From: an uncultured Clostridium sp.
GTDB taxonomy: Bacteria; Bacillota; Clostridia; Lachnospirales; Lachnospiraceae
Direction: 5' to 3'
NCBI RefSeq assembly: GCF_900547735.1
Contig: NZ_URHZ01000025.1
Span: 1 to 61,827, forward strand
DNA: 61,827 nucleotides
Both the position numbers and the translations under genes were made by a program. Of this stretch, positions 1-7,641 are shown one piece after another (positions within the stretch are counted from its first letter, which is position 1; each line of letters opens with the position of its first letter). The notes beneath the pieces were generated by a model that saw nothing but the letters and a program-made list of their open reading frames with translations, was not told the origin of the DNA and ran no database searches.

Positions 1-100
1 ATTCCACAAGCGGGAGCGAGTCCCCGTAGGAATTTTTTCTCCTGGATTCCCCCTCGCGACAACCTACAAACCGGGACTGAAGACTCATCACACAATCCCT
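1..100. repeat. Truncated long-palindrome repeat (right half), cut by window edge
   Basis: This is the right half of the GC-rich palindromic family seen at 37.15 and 49.1-49.7 kb. It contains the T-rich module GTCCCCGTAGGAATTTTTTCT at about 20-40 and the arm CCGGGACTGAAGACTC at 71-86, in the same order and orientation as the right arms of the complete units. The left half would lie outside the window. It ends shortly upstream of the thrS promoter. Confidence 0.75.
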
Positions 101-155
101 CCCCCGTCCGCCGTCTTACAGAACCGTCCTCACATCCCAACTAAAATTAAACCCT

Positions 156-183
156 TTGACAAATCCCCCTTCCATGCTATAAT
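156..183 (+). promoter_or_regulatory. thrS promoter
   Basis: TTGACA at 156-161 and TATAAT at 178-183 are both perfect sigma-A hexamers, with a 16-bp spacer. Transcription should begin near 190, just ahead of the T-box leader. Confidence 0.8.
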
Positions 184-189
184 AAAAAG

Positions 190-521
190 GAAAATTGAAC
201 AGTCCAAACGCTATGAAGGGACCTGCAGCACGCACAACAATCCAGAGAGAGACGCATCGGGTGGAAGCGCCTTATTGGGAAGCCGCTGTTACCAGCCCGG
301 AGCGGCCTTAATACGGCCCGGTGATTCCGTTATCATCCGATATGATGAAAAGTGTATCCGCTGTTTTTCATCATACTAAATGAGAGGTTAACCAGCCGGA
401 TTTCCGGCACGGTGATGGAAAGCGCAGTAGCGTTTCTCACCGCCAACCATATAAAAAGGGTGGAACCGCGAGCAGATATGCCCGCCCCTTGCAGCAGTTG
501 TGCTGCAGGAGGGCTTTTTTT
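190..521 (+). promoter_or_regulatory. T-box riboswitch leader of thrS
   Basis: The diagnostic T-box sequence AGGGTGGAACCGCG is at 457-470, followed by an intrinsic terminator at 479-521 and then thrS. An AGAGAG box near 244-251 fits Stem I. The ACC triplet at 291-293 is a candidate threonine specifier codon, but I did not fold the RNA to confirm it sits in the specifier loop. Known T-boxes sense uncharged cognate tRNA and switch from the terminator to the antiterminator, so this leader should raise thrS expression when threonyl-tRNA is short. Confidence 0.93.
479..521 (+). terminator. T-box terminator hairpin
   Basis: Inner stem GCAGCA/TGCTGC with loop GTTG is extended by GCCC...GGGC and followed by seven T (515-521). 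The left side of the stem immediately follows the T-box sequence, as expected for mutually exclusive terminator and antiterminator folds. Confidence 0.85.
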
Positions 522-631
522 GATCGGGAACGCAGTTCCCGGGTCTGTAAAGGCGTCCTGAACGGAAAACGCCGGGCGGGACATTACCTTCAGAATCGTT
601 AAACACATTCATACCATAAAGGAGACAAATT

Positions 632-2590
632 ATGATCATCACATTAAAAGACGGTTCCCGGAAAGAATATTCCGAACCGAAATCCATCATTGACATTGCT
701 TTCGACATCAGCGAAGGCCTTGCGCGCGCTGCCTGTGCCGGAGAGATTGACGGTAAAACCGCGGATCTCAGAACCGTTGTGGACAGCGACTGTACCTTAA
801 ATATCCTGACCGCAAAGGATCCGGAAGGACTTTCCGCCATCCGTCACACCTGTTCCCATGTCCTGGCTGAAGCCGTTAAGCGGATGCGTCCCCAGGCCAA
901 ACTGACCATCGGCCCGTCCATTGAAAATGGTTTTTACTACGATTTTGACACGGAACCATTTACAAGAGAAGATCTTGACAATCTGGAAAAAGAGATGAAA
1001 AAAATCATCAAACAGGGACAGAAACTCGAGAAATTCACGCTTGAAAAAGCTGCCGCCATCCGCCTTATGGAGGAGAGGGAGGAACCATACAAGGTGGAAC
1101 TCATCGAGGCGCTTCCCGAGGGAGAAGAAATCTCATTCTACCGACAGGGCGACGATTTTACCGACCTCTGTGCCGGACCTCACCTGATGAGCACGAAACC
1201 AATCAAGGCATTCAAGCTTATCTCCTCCTCCATGGCTTACTGGAGAGGCGATTCCAGCAAGGCCCAGCTCCAGAGAATCTACGGAACCGCTTTTGCCACA
1301 AAAGAAGAGTTAAACGCCTACCTGGAACATCTGGAGGATATTAAAAAACGCGACCACAACAAACTGGGCCGTGAGATGCGTCTTTTCACCACGGTCGACG
1401 TCATCGGTCAGGGCCTTCCCCTGCTGATGCCGAAGGGCGTCAAAATCGTCCAGTCCCTGCAGCGCTGGGTCGAAGACCTGGAGGACAATGAGTGGGGTTA
1501 CATCCGTACCAAAACTCCTCTGATGGCCAAATCCGATTTATATAAGATTTCCGGCCATTGGGATCACTATAAGGACGGCATGTTTGTCCTGGGAGACGAG
1601 GAAAAAGACAAGGAAGTCTTCGCACTCCGTCCAATGACCTGTCCGTTCCAGTATTACGTATACAAGAACGACCAGCACTCCTACCGCGAGCTGCCGCTGC
1701 GCTACAGCGAAACCTCCACCCTGTTTCGGAATGAGGACTCCGGCGAGATGCACGGCCTGACACGCGTCCGTCAGTTTACCATCTCCGAGGGCCATCTGAT
1801 TATCCGTCCCGACCAGGTGGAGGAAGAACTGGCCGGCTGCCTGGATCTGGCCGTCCACTGTCTGACTACTCTGGGACTTCAGGATGACGTGACTTACCGT
1901 CTGTCCAAATGGGATCCCAACAACCGCGAAAAATATCTCGGGGATGAGGAGTACTGGGAAAAGACACAGGGCAAGATCCGTGACCTGCTGGTAGAAAAAC
2001 AGGTTCCGTTTACAGAGGCCGACGGCGAAGCCGCATTCTACGGCCCGAAGATCGACATCCAGGCAAAGAACGTGTACGGCAAAGAGGACACGATGATCAC
2101 AATCCAGTTAGACTGTGCCATTGCCGAGAATTTTGATATGTATTTCATCGACCAGAACGGTGAAAAGATACGCCCCTATGTCATCCACAGGACATCTATG
2201 GGTTGCTATGAAAGAACTCTGGCATGGCTTATCGAAAAATATGCCGGCAAGTTCCCGACCTGGCTCTGCCCCGAGCAGGTGAGGGTCCTTCCAATCTCAG
2301 ACAAATATGAGTCATACGCGGAAGAAGTAGAGAAGGAATTAAAGAAAAACGGTATCTCCTGCACTCTGGATAGCCGCTCCGAAAAGATTGGCTATAAAAT
2401 CCGCGAGACGAGACTTGACAAGGTTCCTTATATGCTGGTAGTCGGACAGCAGGAAGAGGCTGATAAGACGGTCTCCGTCAGAAGCCGTTTTGCAGGCGAC
2501 GAGGGCGTAAAACCGCTCGGCGAATTCATTGAGCAGATTTGTAAGGAAATCCGGACAAAAGAGATTCGTGAAGAAGTGAGCGAGGCATAA
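632..2590 (+). CDS. thrS: Threonyl-tRNA synthetase
   Basis: Class II aminoacyl-tRNA synthetase charging tRNA-Thr with threonine in the cytoplasm. The 652-residue length is normal for full-length bacterial ThrRS. Order: an N-terminal TGS domain (about 1-60), the editing/SAD domain with HTCSHVLAEA and CAGPHL, the class II catalytic core with RPMTCPFQ (zinc-site cysteine) and motif 3 around CYERTLAWLIEKYAG, and a C-terminal anticodon-binding domain from about residue 545 (LCPEQVRVLPIS). The ATG at 632 follows the ribosome binding site AAAGGAG. The gene stands alone behind a T-box leader and ends at a long hairpin shared with convergent nrdG. I see no missing motifs or truncation. Confidence 0.97.
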   Translation: MIITLKDGSRKEYSEPKSIIDIAFDISEGLARAACAGEIDGKTADLRTVVDSDCTLNILTAKDPEGLSAIRHTCSHVLAEAVKRMRPQAKLTIGPSIENGFYYDFDTEPFTREDLDNLEKEMKKIIKQGQKLEKFTLEKAAAIRLMEEREEPYKVELIEALPEGEEISFYRQGDDFTDLCAGPHLMSTKPIKAFKLISSSMAYWRGDSSKAQLQRIYGTAFATKEELNAYLEHLEDIKKRDHNKLGREMRLFTTVDVIGQGLPLLMPKGVKIVQSLQRWVEDLEDNEWGYIRTKTPLMAKSDLYKISGHWDHYKDGMFVLGDEEKDKEVFALRPMTCPFQYYVYKNDQHSYRELPLRYSETSTLFRNEDSGEMHGLTRVRQFTISEGHLIIRPDQVEEELAGCLDLAVHCLTTLGLQDDVTYRLSKWDPNNREKYLGDEEYWEKTQGKIRDLLVEKQVPFTEADGEAAFYGPKIDIQAKNVYGKEDTMITIQLDCAIAENFDMYFIDQNGEKIRPYVIHRTSMGCYERTLAWLIEKYAGKFPTWLCPEQVRVLPISDKYESYAEEVEKELKKNGISCTLDSRSEKIGYKIRETRLDKVPYMLVVGQQEEADKTVSVRSRFAGDEGVKPLGEFIEQICKEIRTKEIREEVSEA

Positions 2591-2608
2591 AAATTCCTGT
2601 AAAAGAAG

Positions 2609-2650
2609 GAAAAAGCACGCTTCGCGAACTTTTCATTGCCACTCAGTGAA
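2609..2650 (-). repeat. Terminator-associated 40-bp repeat, copy 1
   Basis: On the minus strand it reads TGAGTGGCAATGAAAAG followed by TTCGCGAAGCGTGCTTTT. It lies immediately beyond the hairpin at 2652-2712 as seen from nrdG. Three more copies are at 14.47, 18.13 and 32.96 kb. The core can form a small hairpin closed by GAAAAG/CTTTTC; in this copy the outer end is CTTTTTCC. Confidence 0.85.
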
Positions 2651-2651
2651 A

Positions 2652-2712
2652 GAAGGAGCACCGTTCCTGATATGAAATCAATGTGATTTCTCATCAGGAG
2701 CGGTGCTCCTTC
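2652..2712. terminator. Bidirectional terminator between thrS and nrdG
   Basis: Perfect 12-bp outer stem GAAGGAGCACCG/CGGTGCTCCTTC, continued inward by CCTGAT/ATCAGG and GAAATCA/TGATTTC, makes a long hairpin between two convergent genes. Short T-rich tails are present on both sides. Confidence 0.8.
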
Positions 2713-2765
2713 TTCATTTACCTACTATCTTAATCTTCTGTTTTACCTTCTATTTTACCTTCTGT

Positions 2766-3317
2766 TTATCTCTTTTCGTGCCCTGCAAACATGGGATCGT
2801 CCTGCCAGAGTACAACTCTGCCTTCCCTGAGTGAGGCGGGAAGGTCGATGAGCCTCTGGTTTTTCGAACCTCTGAAACGGAGGGTGATATCGTACTCCTC
2901 CTCCACAAACCTGCCGTCTACCAGAATATCCAGGTATCCGAGCAATTCGTCCGTGGCCTCGCAGTGCGCTCTCCCGCCTTCCGTCAAATCCTTGTCCAGC
3001 GTATACCCGGTGTAGCACCAGATATCCTTTCCTGGGCAGGAGGACTTTACTTTCCTGATGAAAGGAAGAAGCGCCCGCTGGTTGGCCGGTTCCATCGGTT
3101 CGCCTCCAAGGAGGCTCAGTCCCGCAACATAGGCCGGTTTCAGGCTGTCTATAATTTTCTGCTGCGTCTCTTCCGTAAATGGTCCGCCAAAACCGAAATC
3201 CCAGGCCTCGCTGTTAAAGCATCCGGGACAGCGGTGGGTGCAGCCCGATACGAAAAGGCTGGTCCTCACACCGGTTCCGTTGGCGATATCACAGTATTTG
3301 ATATTGGCATAGTTCAT
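2766..3317 (-). CDS. nrdG: Anaerobic ribonucleoside-triphosphate reductase activating protein
   Basis: Radical SAM enzyme that installs the glycyl radical on NrdD, allowing DNA precursor synthesis without oxygen. The 183-residue protein has the NrdG-type cluster motif CTHRCPGC near residue 26 (CX3CX2C, binding a 4Fe-4S cluster), preceded by the N-terminal GTGVRTSLFVSGC. LSLLGGEPMEP matches the GGEP SAM-binding motif. It starts 9 bp after the stop of nrdD, so the two are co-transcribed. The C-terminal QDDPMFAGHEKR tail is ordinary. Confidence 0.95.
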   Translation of the reverse strand: MNYANIKYCDIANGTGVRTSLFVSGCTHRCPGCFNSEAWDFGFGGPFTEETQQKIIDSLKPAYVAGLSLLGGEPMEPANQRALLPFIRKVKSSCPGKDIWCYTGYTLDKDLTEGGRAHCEATDELLGYLDILVDGRFVEEEYDITLRFRGSKNQRLIDLPASLREGRVVLWQDDPMFAGHEKR

Positions 3318-3326
3318 CGTTATCTC

Positions 3327-5504
3327 CTACAGATGAAGAACCCTGTCACGGATTTCTTCGGTACGTCCCTGGTTCCAGTACTGTGTTCCGATATATCCGC
3401 AGGTACGTCTGGCTACGTTCATCTTGGACTGATCGCGGTTCTTACAGCTCGGGCATTCCCAGACAAGCTTTCCGTCATCCTCCACGATACGTATCTCCCC
3501 GTCGTAGCCGCATTCCTGGCAGTAATCGGATTTCGTGTTCAGCTCTGCATACATAATGTTGTCGTAAATAAACTGCAGTACGCTGATGACGGCCTCCAGG
3601 TTATCCTGCATATCCGGCACTTCCACATAGCTGATGGCTCCGCCCGGTGAAAGCTTCTGGAACTGGCTCTCAAACTGCAGTTTTGTAAAGGCGTCGATCT
3701 CTTCGGATACATGGACATGGTAGCTGTTTGTGATATATCCCTTATCGGTAATTCCCTCTACGAGGCCGAAACGCTTCTGCAGGCATTTAGAGAATTTGTA
3801 TGTGGTGGACTCAAGCGGAGTTCCGTATAAGCTGAAATCGATATTGTGTTCTGCTTTCCACTTTGCACACATATCGTTCATATGCTGCATCACCTTCATG
3901 GCAAACGGAGTCACATCCGGAGCGGTGTGGGATTTGCCGGTCATATATTTACAGCACTCATAGAGACCTGCATATCCGAGACTGATGGTGGAATACCCTC
4001 CGTAAAGAAGTTTATCAATTACCTCCCCCTTCTCAAGCCGGGCCAGAGCGCCGTGCTGCCATAGAATAGGAGCCGCATCGGACAGGGTTCCCTTAAGGCG
4101 GTTGTGTCTGCACATCAGCGCCTCATGGCAGAGCTCCAGACGTTCGTCAAAAAGCTCCCAGAATTTATCGAAGTCCCCTTCGCTTGAAAGTGCCAGATCC
4201 ACCAGGTTGATTGTCACAACGCCCTGATTAAATCTGCCGTAATATTTTGCTTTTCCCGTCTCAGGATCCACATATGGGGTCAGAAAGCTTCTGCAGCCCA
4301 TACAGGTATAGCAATGGCCGTCGCCATTCTTATCGACCTTGTTCTGGAGCATAATCTTCTCACTGATATAGTCGGGAACCATTCTCTTGGCCGTACATTT
4401 GGCCGCCAGCTTCGTCAAATAGAAATAAGGCGTTCCCTCTTTCAGGTTATCCTCCTCCAGCACGTAAATCAGCTTTGGAAATGCCGGTGTTACCCAGACG
4501 CCTTCCTCATTCTTTACGCCCTGGTAACGCTGAAGCAGCGTCTCTTCAATAATCAGCGCCAGATCTTCCTTCTCCTGCTGATTGCGCGCTTCGTTGAGAT
4601 ACATGAATACGGTGACAAACGGAGCCTGGCCGTTGGTGGTCATCAGGGTTACAACCTGATACTGGATCGTCTGTACGCCGCGGCTGATCTCCTCTTTCAG
4701 GCGCTTGTTCACCATCTCTTTAATCTGGGCGTCGGTAGCGCTGATCCCTAAGCTTGCCATCTCTTCCTGCACGCTCTGGCGGATTTTCCTGCGGCTCACG
4801 TCTACAAAGGGAGCCAAATGGGTCAGGCTGATGCTCTGGCCGCCGTACTGGCTGCTGGCCACCTGGGCAATAATCTGGGTAGCGATATTACAGGCCGTGG
4901 AAAAACTGTGCGGTTTATCGATTCCCGTACCGCTGATAACGGTGCCGTTCTGCAGCATGTCCTCTAAATTGACAAGATCGCAGTTGTGCATGTGCTGTGC
5001 AAAGTAGTCGGAATCGTGGAAATGGATGATTCCCTGCTCGTGGGCTTCCACCACTTCCTGCGGAAGCAGAAGGCGTGTGGTCAAATCCTTGCTGACCTCG
5101 CCTGCCATATAATCACGCTGCACGCTGTTCACGGTCGGGTTCTTGTTGGAATTCTCCTGCTTTACGTCCTCATTATTACATTCGATCAGGCTCAGAATCT
5201 TATCGTCCGTCGTGTTGCTGGTACGTTTCAAAGTTCTGATGTAACGGTATGTGATATACTTTCTCGCCACCTCAAAGGCCTGCTGCTCCATGATCTGGTT
5301 CTCGACGAGATCCTGGATCTCCTCCACACTCATCGTGTGCGGCCTTGTGCTGCATACCTGTTCTACCTGGTCGGCAATGGCGTCAATCTGCTCTTTGCTA
5401 AGCTGCTGGTTCGCCTGAACGACCTCATTGGCTTTGCTGACCGCCATCATAATCTTTGATATGTCAAAGACTGCTTCAGATCCGTTTCGTTTGATAATCT
5501 TCAT
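3327..5504 (-). CDS. nrdD: Anaerobic ribonucleoside-triphosphate reductase (class III)
   Basis: Reduces ribonucleoside triphosphates to deoxy forms using a glycyl radical; strictly anaerobic. The 725-residue protein has an N-terminal ATP-cone (about 1-90, MKIIKRNGSEAVFDISKI), the large catalytic barrel, a zinc site made by CQECGYDG and CPSC near residues 660-690, and the C-terminal radical loop RTCGYIGTQYWNQGR, whose glycine carries the radical. ATG at 5504 follows AGGAGGAAG. nrdG follows directly. Paired NrdR-type boxes and a consensus promoter lie upstream, so repression by NrdR-ATP/dATP is likely. The class III enzyme supports an anaerobic host. Confidence 0.97.
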   Translation of the reverse strand: MKIIKRNGSEAVFDISKIMMAVSKANEVVQANQQLSKEQIDAIADQVEQVCSTRPHTMSVEEIQDLVENQIMEQQAFEVARKYITYRYIRTLKRTSNTTDDKILSLIECNNEDVKQENSNKNPTVNSVQRDYMAGEVSKDLTTRLLLPQEVVEAHEQGIIHFHDSDYFAQHMHNCDLVNLEDMLQNGTVISGTGIDKPHSFSTACNIATQIIAQVASSQYGGQSISLTHLAPFVDVSRRKIRQSVQEEMASLGISATDAQIKEMVNKRLKEEISRGVQTIQYQVVTLMTTNGQAPFVTVFMYLNEARNQQEKEDLALIIEETLLQRYQGVKNEEGVWVTPAFPKLIYVLEEDNLKEGTPYFYLTKLAAKCTAKRMVPDYISEKIMLQNKVDKNGDGHCYTCMGCRSFLTPYVDPETGKAKYYGRFNQGVVTINLVDLALSSEGDFDKFWELFDERLELCHEALMCRHNRLKGTLSDAAPILWQHGALARLEKGEVIDKLLYGGYSTISLGYAGLYECCKYMTGKSHTAPDVTPFAMKVMQHMNDMCAKWKAEHNIDFSLYGTPLESTTYKFSKCLQKRFGLVEGITDKGYITNSYHVHVSEEIDAFTKLQFESQFQKLSPGGAISYVEVPDMQDNLEAVISVLQFIYDNIMYAELNTKSDYCQECGYDGEIRIVEDDGKLVWECPSCKNRDQSKMNVARRTCGYIGTQYWNQGRTEEIRDRVLHL

Positions 5505-5531
5505 ACCCCAAACTTCCTCCTGTAACTCATT

Positions 5532-5551
5532 CTATATATGGTAGTATTGTG
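5532..5551. promoter_or_regulatory. Additional NrdR-like box in the nrdD leader
   Basis: CTATATATGGTAGTATTGTG resembles the two boxes at 5704-5756, but lies between the promoter and the nrdD start codon. A single box is weak evidence on its own. Confidence 0.35.
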
Positions 5552-5672
5552 AGCCGGACCGCCGGTCCGGCATCCATTGGTTGTTTGACAATAAAAAGCC
5601 GGAAAACCGTGCTTTTCGTTGTTGCGGCGGTAGCCTTCACGCGGTGCGTTCCGGTATCGCTTGTGCTTTATT

Positions 5673-5701
5673 AGTATAAGCCAGGATGTAAATACTGTCA
5701 A
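5673..5701 (-). promoter_or_regulatory. nrdDG promoter
   Basis: On the minus strand TTGACA (5696-5701) and TATACT (5673-5678) are separated by exactly 17 bp. Transcription should start near 5666, leaving a leader of about 160 nt before nrdD. Confidence 0.8.
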
Positions 5702-5703
5702 CA

Positions 5704-5756
5704 TCAAAATACCATATATTAGTTCGTTTTTCTTTTCACACTACCATATGTTGTGT
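5704..5756 (-). promoter_or_regulatory. Paired NrdR boxes upstream of nrdD
   Basis: Two related boxes, ACACAACATATGGTAGTGTG (5737-5756) and ACTAATATATGGTATTTTGA (5704-5723) on the minus strand, are centred 32 bp apart, that is three helical turns. This tandem, phased arrangement is the known signature of the nucleotide-sensing repressor NrdR in front of nrd operons. They sit just upstream of the -35. The nrdR gene itself is not in the window. Confidence 0.65.
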
Positions 5757-5916
5757 TTTATTACTGATTCTTTCAATGCCGTACCTTTGGTCCCGATGCT
5801 GGAAAATGCCTGAATTCAAAGGAATGTGAGGCATTTATGGTAAAAAATGCCCCGGATTTCTGCACCCCGCCATTATAAATTTTTGCCATAAATTACCATA
5901 TATGGGGTATGGATAT

Positions 5917-5977
5917 TTCTGCGCCCGAAAGCCGGACGCAGAACGGTTCTGCATCCGCGGATTTGGATGCAGAACCG
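5917..5977. terminator. Tandem hairpins downstream of the GerMN gene
   Basis: Two adjacent stems: TTCTGCG/CGCAGAA at 5917-5943, and a perfect 13-bp stem CGGTTCTGCATCC/GGATGCAGAACCG at 5944-5977. Both share the TTCTGC...GCAGAA closing pair. Neither has a T tract, so they may be 3'-end stabilisers rather than classical terminators. The rest of the 5505-6019 gap holds the nrd promoter, the boxes, and an AT-rich stretch with another ACCATATATGG motif at about 5894, but no gene. Confidence 0.5.
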
Positions 5978-6019
5978 CCTGGCCATAAACTATGTTCTTT
6001 TCGGTGGTCCGCCCGGTTA

Positions 6020-6940
6020 TCAGTAACTCGGCTCAAACACGGCTTTATCCTCCAGTCCGGTATCAGAGGAGCCGTCCTTGTCATACACCAGGTCTTCCCC
6101 CTGGATGTCAAACACGTAGACTGCGTCGGTTCCCTGCCGTTTCATTACCACCCTGCCGTTCTCCAGCTCATAGTCTCCCATCGGAATAGAACTCATCAGG
6201 ATTGAATATTCAAATACAAAACGGCCGTCCTCACCAAGCTCCACGAATGGTTTGAGAACCTCCTCCGAAGCCACGAATTTGTATTTGCCCGTCATGTTTC
6301 CCGGATTGGGCCGGAAAAAGCGGAGATATTCGCTGTAGATGTTATGGCCGCTCTCGGCCGGTGCTCCATCGACGGTGATCTTTACCGCATATGCGTCAAA
6401 CGCCTTCAGAAACGTGTTGACAACGCCTCCCATATAGAAATACTCTCCCGAGGTTCCCATGCTGTTAAGCCTTTTGAGGAATGCTTCATTGAAATCGAGC
6501 TCCAGATAGATCATCCCCTCTTTTTCCGACACTTCCAATGAATTTACTTTCACGCCCTCCTCCAGGACGCCTGCTCCAATCAGCGCGTCCGCCAGGTTTT
6601 CGGCAGTTAATTCAGGAATCAGCGCCTCTTCCGTCACCATCATCTCCACCGTATCGTTGCCGCGGTATATCGTCACTTTCGTTCCGGCTTCATCCTGCGT
6701 TTCACTCATCTGTTTCTCTTCATCCGTCTCAATGGCTGCCCGGCTCTGTTCCACGGCGGCATCTCTGTCGGCCGGAACGCTGCTGCCAGGAATCTCTCCT
6801 TCTTCAATCTCAGAGCTCTTTCCCGGCAAATTCGTTTCTCCGCTCTTTCGTCCCGCCGAACACGCCGTCAAAGACAGGGCCAGCGCAGCCATGAGCATAA
6901 TACCTGTAATACGTTTTGCCGAACTTGTTCTTTTTTTCAT
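6020..6940 (-). CDS. GerMN-domain lipoprotein
   Basis: Predicted membrane-anchored lipoprotein of 306 residues. The signal peptide ends in the lipobox LTAC (cysteine at about residue 27), followed by a Ser/Glu-rich linker to about residue 85. A single GerMN-like domain follows, around residues 88-205, with VTIYRGNDTVEMMV, LEVSEKEGMIYLELDF and GGVVNTFLKAFDAYAVKITVDG. That arrangement is typical of GerM-type proteins that help assemble the spore-envelope channel during engulfment, but a non-sporulation role cannot be excluded. The region after residue 210 is not recognised. Start ATG follows AGGAGGAG. It is monocistronic or leads the adjacent minus-strand genes only loosely. Confidence 0.8.
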   Translation of the reverse strand: MKKRTSSAKRITGIMLMAALALSLTACSAGRKSGETNLPGKSSEIEEGEIPGSSVPADRDAAVEQSRAAIETDEEKQMSETQDEAGTKVTIYRGNDTVEMMVTEEALIPELTAENLADALIGAGVLEEGVKVNSLEVSEKEGMIYLELDFNEAFLKRLNSMGTSGEYFYMGGVVNTFLKAFDAYAVKITVDGAPAESGHNIYSEYLRFFRPNPGNMTGKYKFVASEEVLKPFVELGEDGRFVFEYSILMSSIPMGDYELENGRVVMKRQGTDAVYVFDIQGEDLVYDKDGSSDTGLEDKAVFEPSY

Positions 6941-7078
6941 AATATCTCCTCCTGTGCTGCGGTAAAACGGGGTCTTTTGTTTTATTGTAGCACAGGAGAA
7001 GCCTGTTTTTGATAGAGATTCTATTACGTATTCTTACAATATTTTGTATTTCCCATCATACCGTCCGCCCATCTGCAG

Positions 7079-7618
7079 TCATCCCTGCCGGTCCGTCGGA
7101 CATCCAATCAGGAAGCCGACGCAGCCGGATACAAAGTCCCGAAACTGGGCGACCGTGGCCGTCACGGAGGGTGTTGTCTCTATGGCCGCGCCCAATGCCC
7201 CGGCATTCCTAAGCAGAATCAGCGTTATAAGGCAGAACAGTCCGACGGCCGCCGCCATCAGAATCTGCAGGCGGCTTGCCTCGATATACGTTCCTTCTTT
7301 ATCTTTAACAGCCGGTTCCTGACTTTCCCCGCTCCGGCTGTCCACACTCTGTTCCTCCATCCTCTCATCCTGCGGTTCCGCCGCAGAGGAACTGTGGTGT
7401 ATAAAATTGGCGCTCAAAAAATATCCAAAAATAGCAGCAGCAGAGGTTCTGACGATCACGTCGATTTCGCTTCCCTGCGCCCAGCCGCCCGGATGCACCA
7501 GAAGGCTGTATGCGGACTGCAGAAGCAGAACCGCCATAAACACAATCAGGCATTTATCCACCAGGTGTATTCTGGCAAGCTCCGGCCGGATCCATTTACA
7601 TTTGAAAATCCGTTTCAT
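7079..7618 (-). CDS. Small integral membrane protein, unknown function
   Basis: A 179-residue protein with about three membrane segments: around 24-42 (LIVFMAVLLLQSAYSLLV), 55-72 (TSAAAIFGYFLSANFI) and 118-138 (ILMAAAVGLFCLITLIL). An acidic, Ser-rich loop lies between the second and third (residues 76-108), and there is a possible weak re-entrant or fourth segment at the end (FVSGCVGFLIG). No family is recognised. It lies 23 bp downstream of the first collagen-like gene on the same strand, so it may be part of that transcript. The ribosome binding site is weak (GGGAATGAG). Confidence 0.75.
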   Translation of the reverse strand: MKRIFKCKWIRPELARIHLVDKCLIVFMAVLLLQSAYSLLVHPGGWAQGSEIDVIVRTSAAAIFGYFLSANFIHHSSSAAEPQDERMEEQSVDSRSGESQEPAVKDKEGTYIEASRLQILMAAAVGLFCLITLILLRNAGALGAAIETTPSVTATVAQFRDFVSGCVGFLIGCPTDRQG

Positions 7619-7641
7619 CTCTCATTCCCACGCCTTTCTGA

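Noticed and set aside
5605..5626. Fifth copy of the terminator-associated repeat in the nrdD leader
   Set aside because: Only about 15 bp (CGTGCTTTTCGTTGTT) match, without the rest of the repeat or a terminator.
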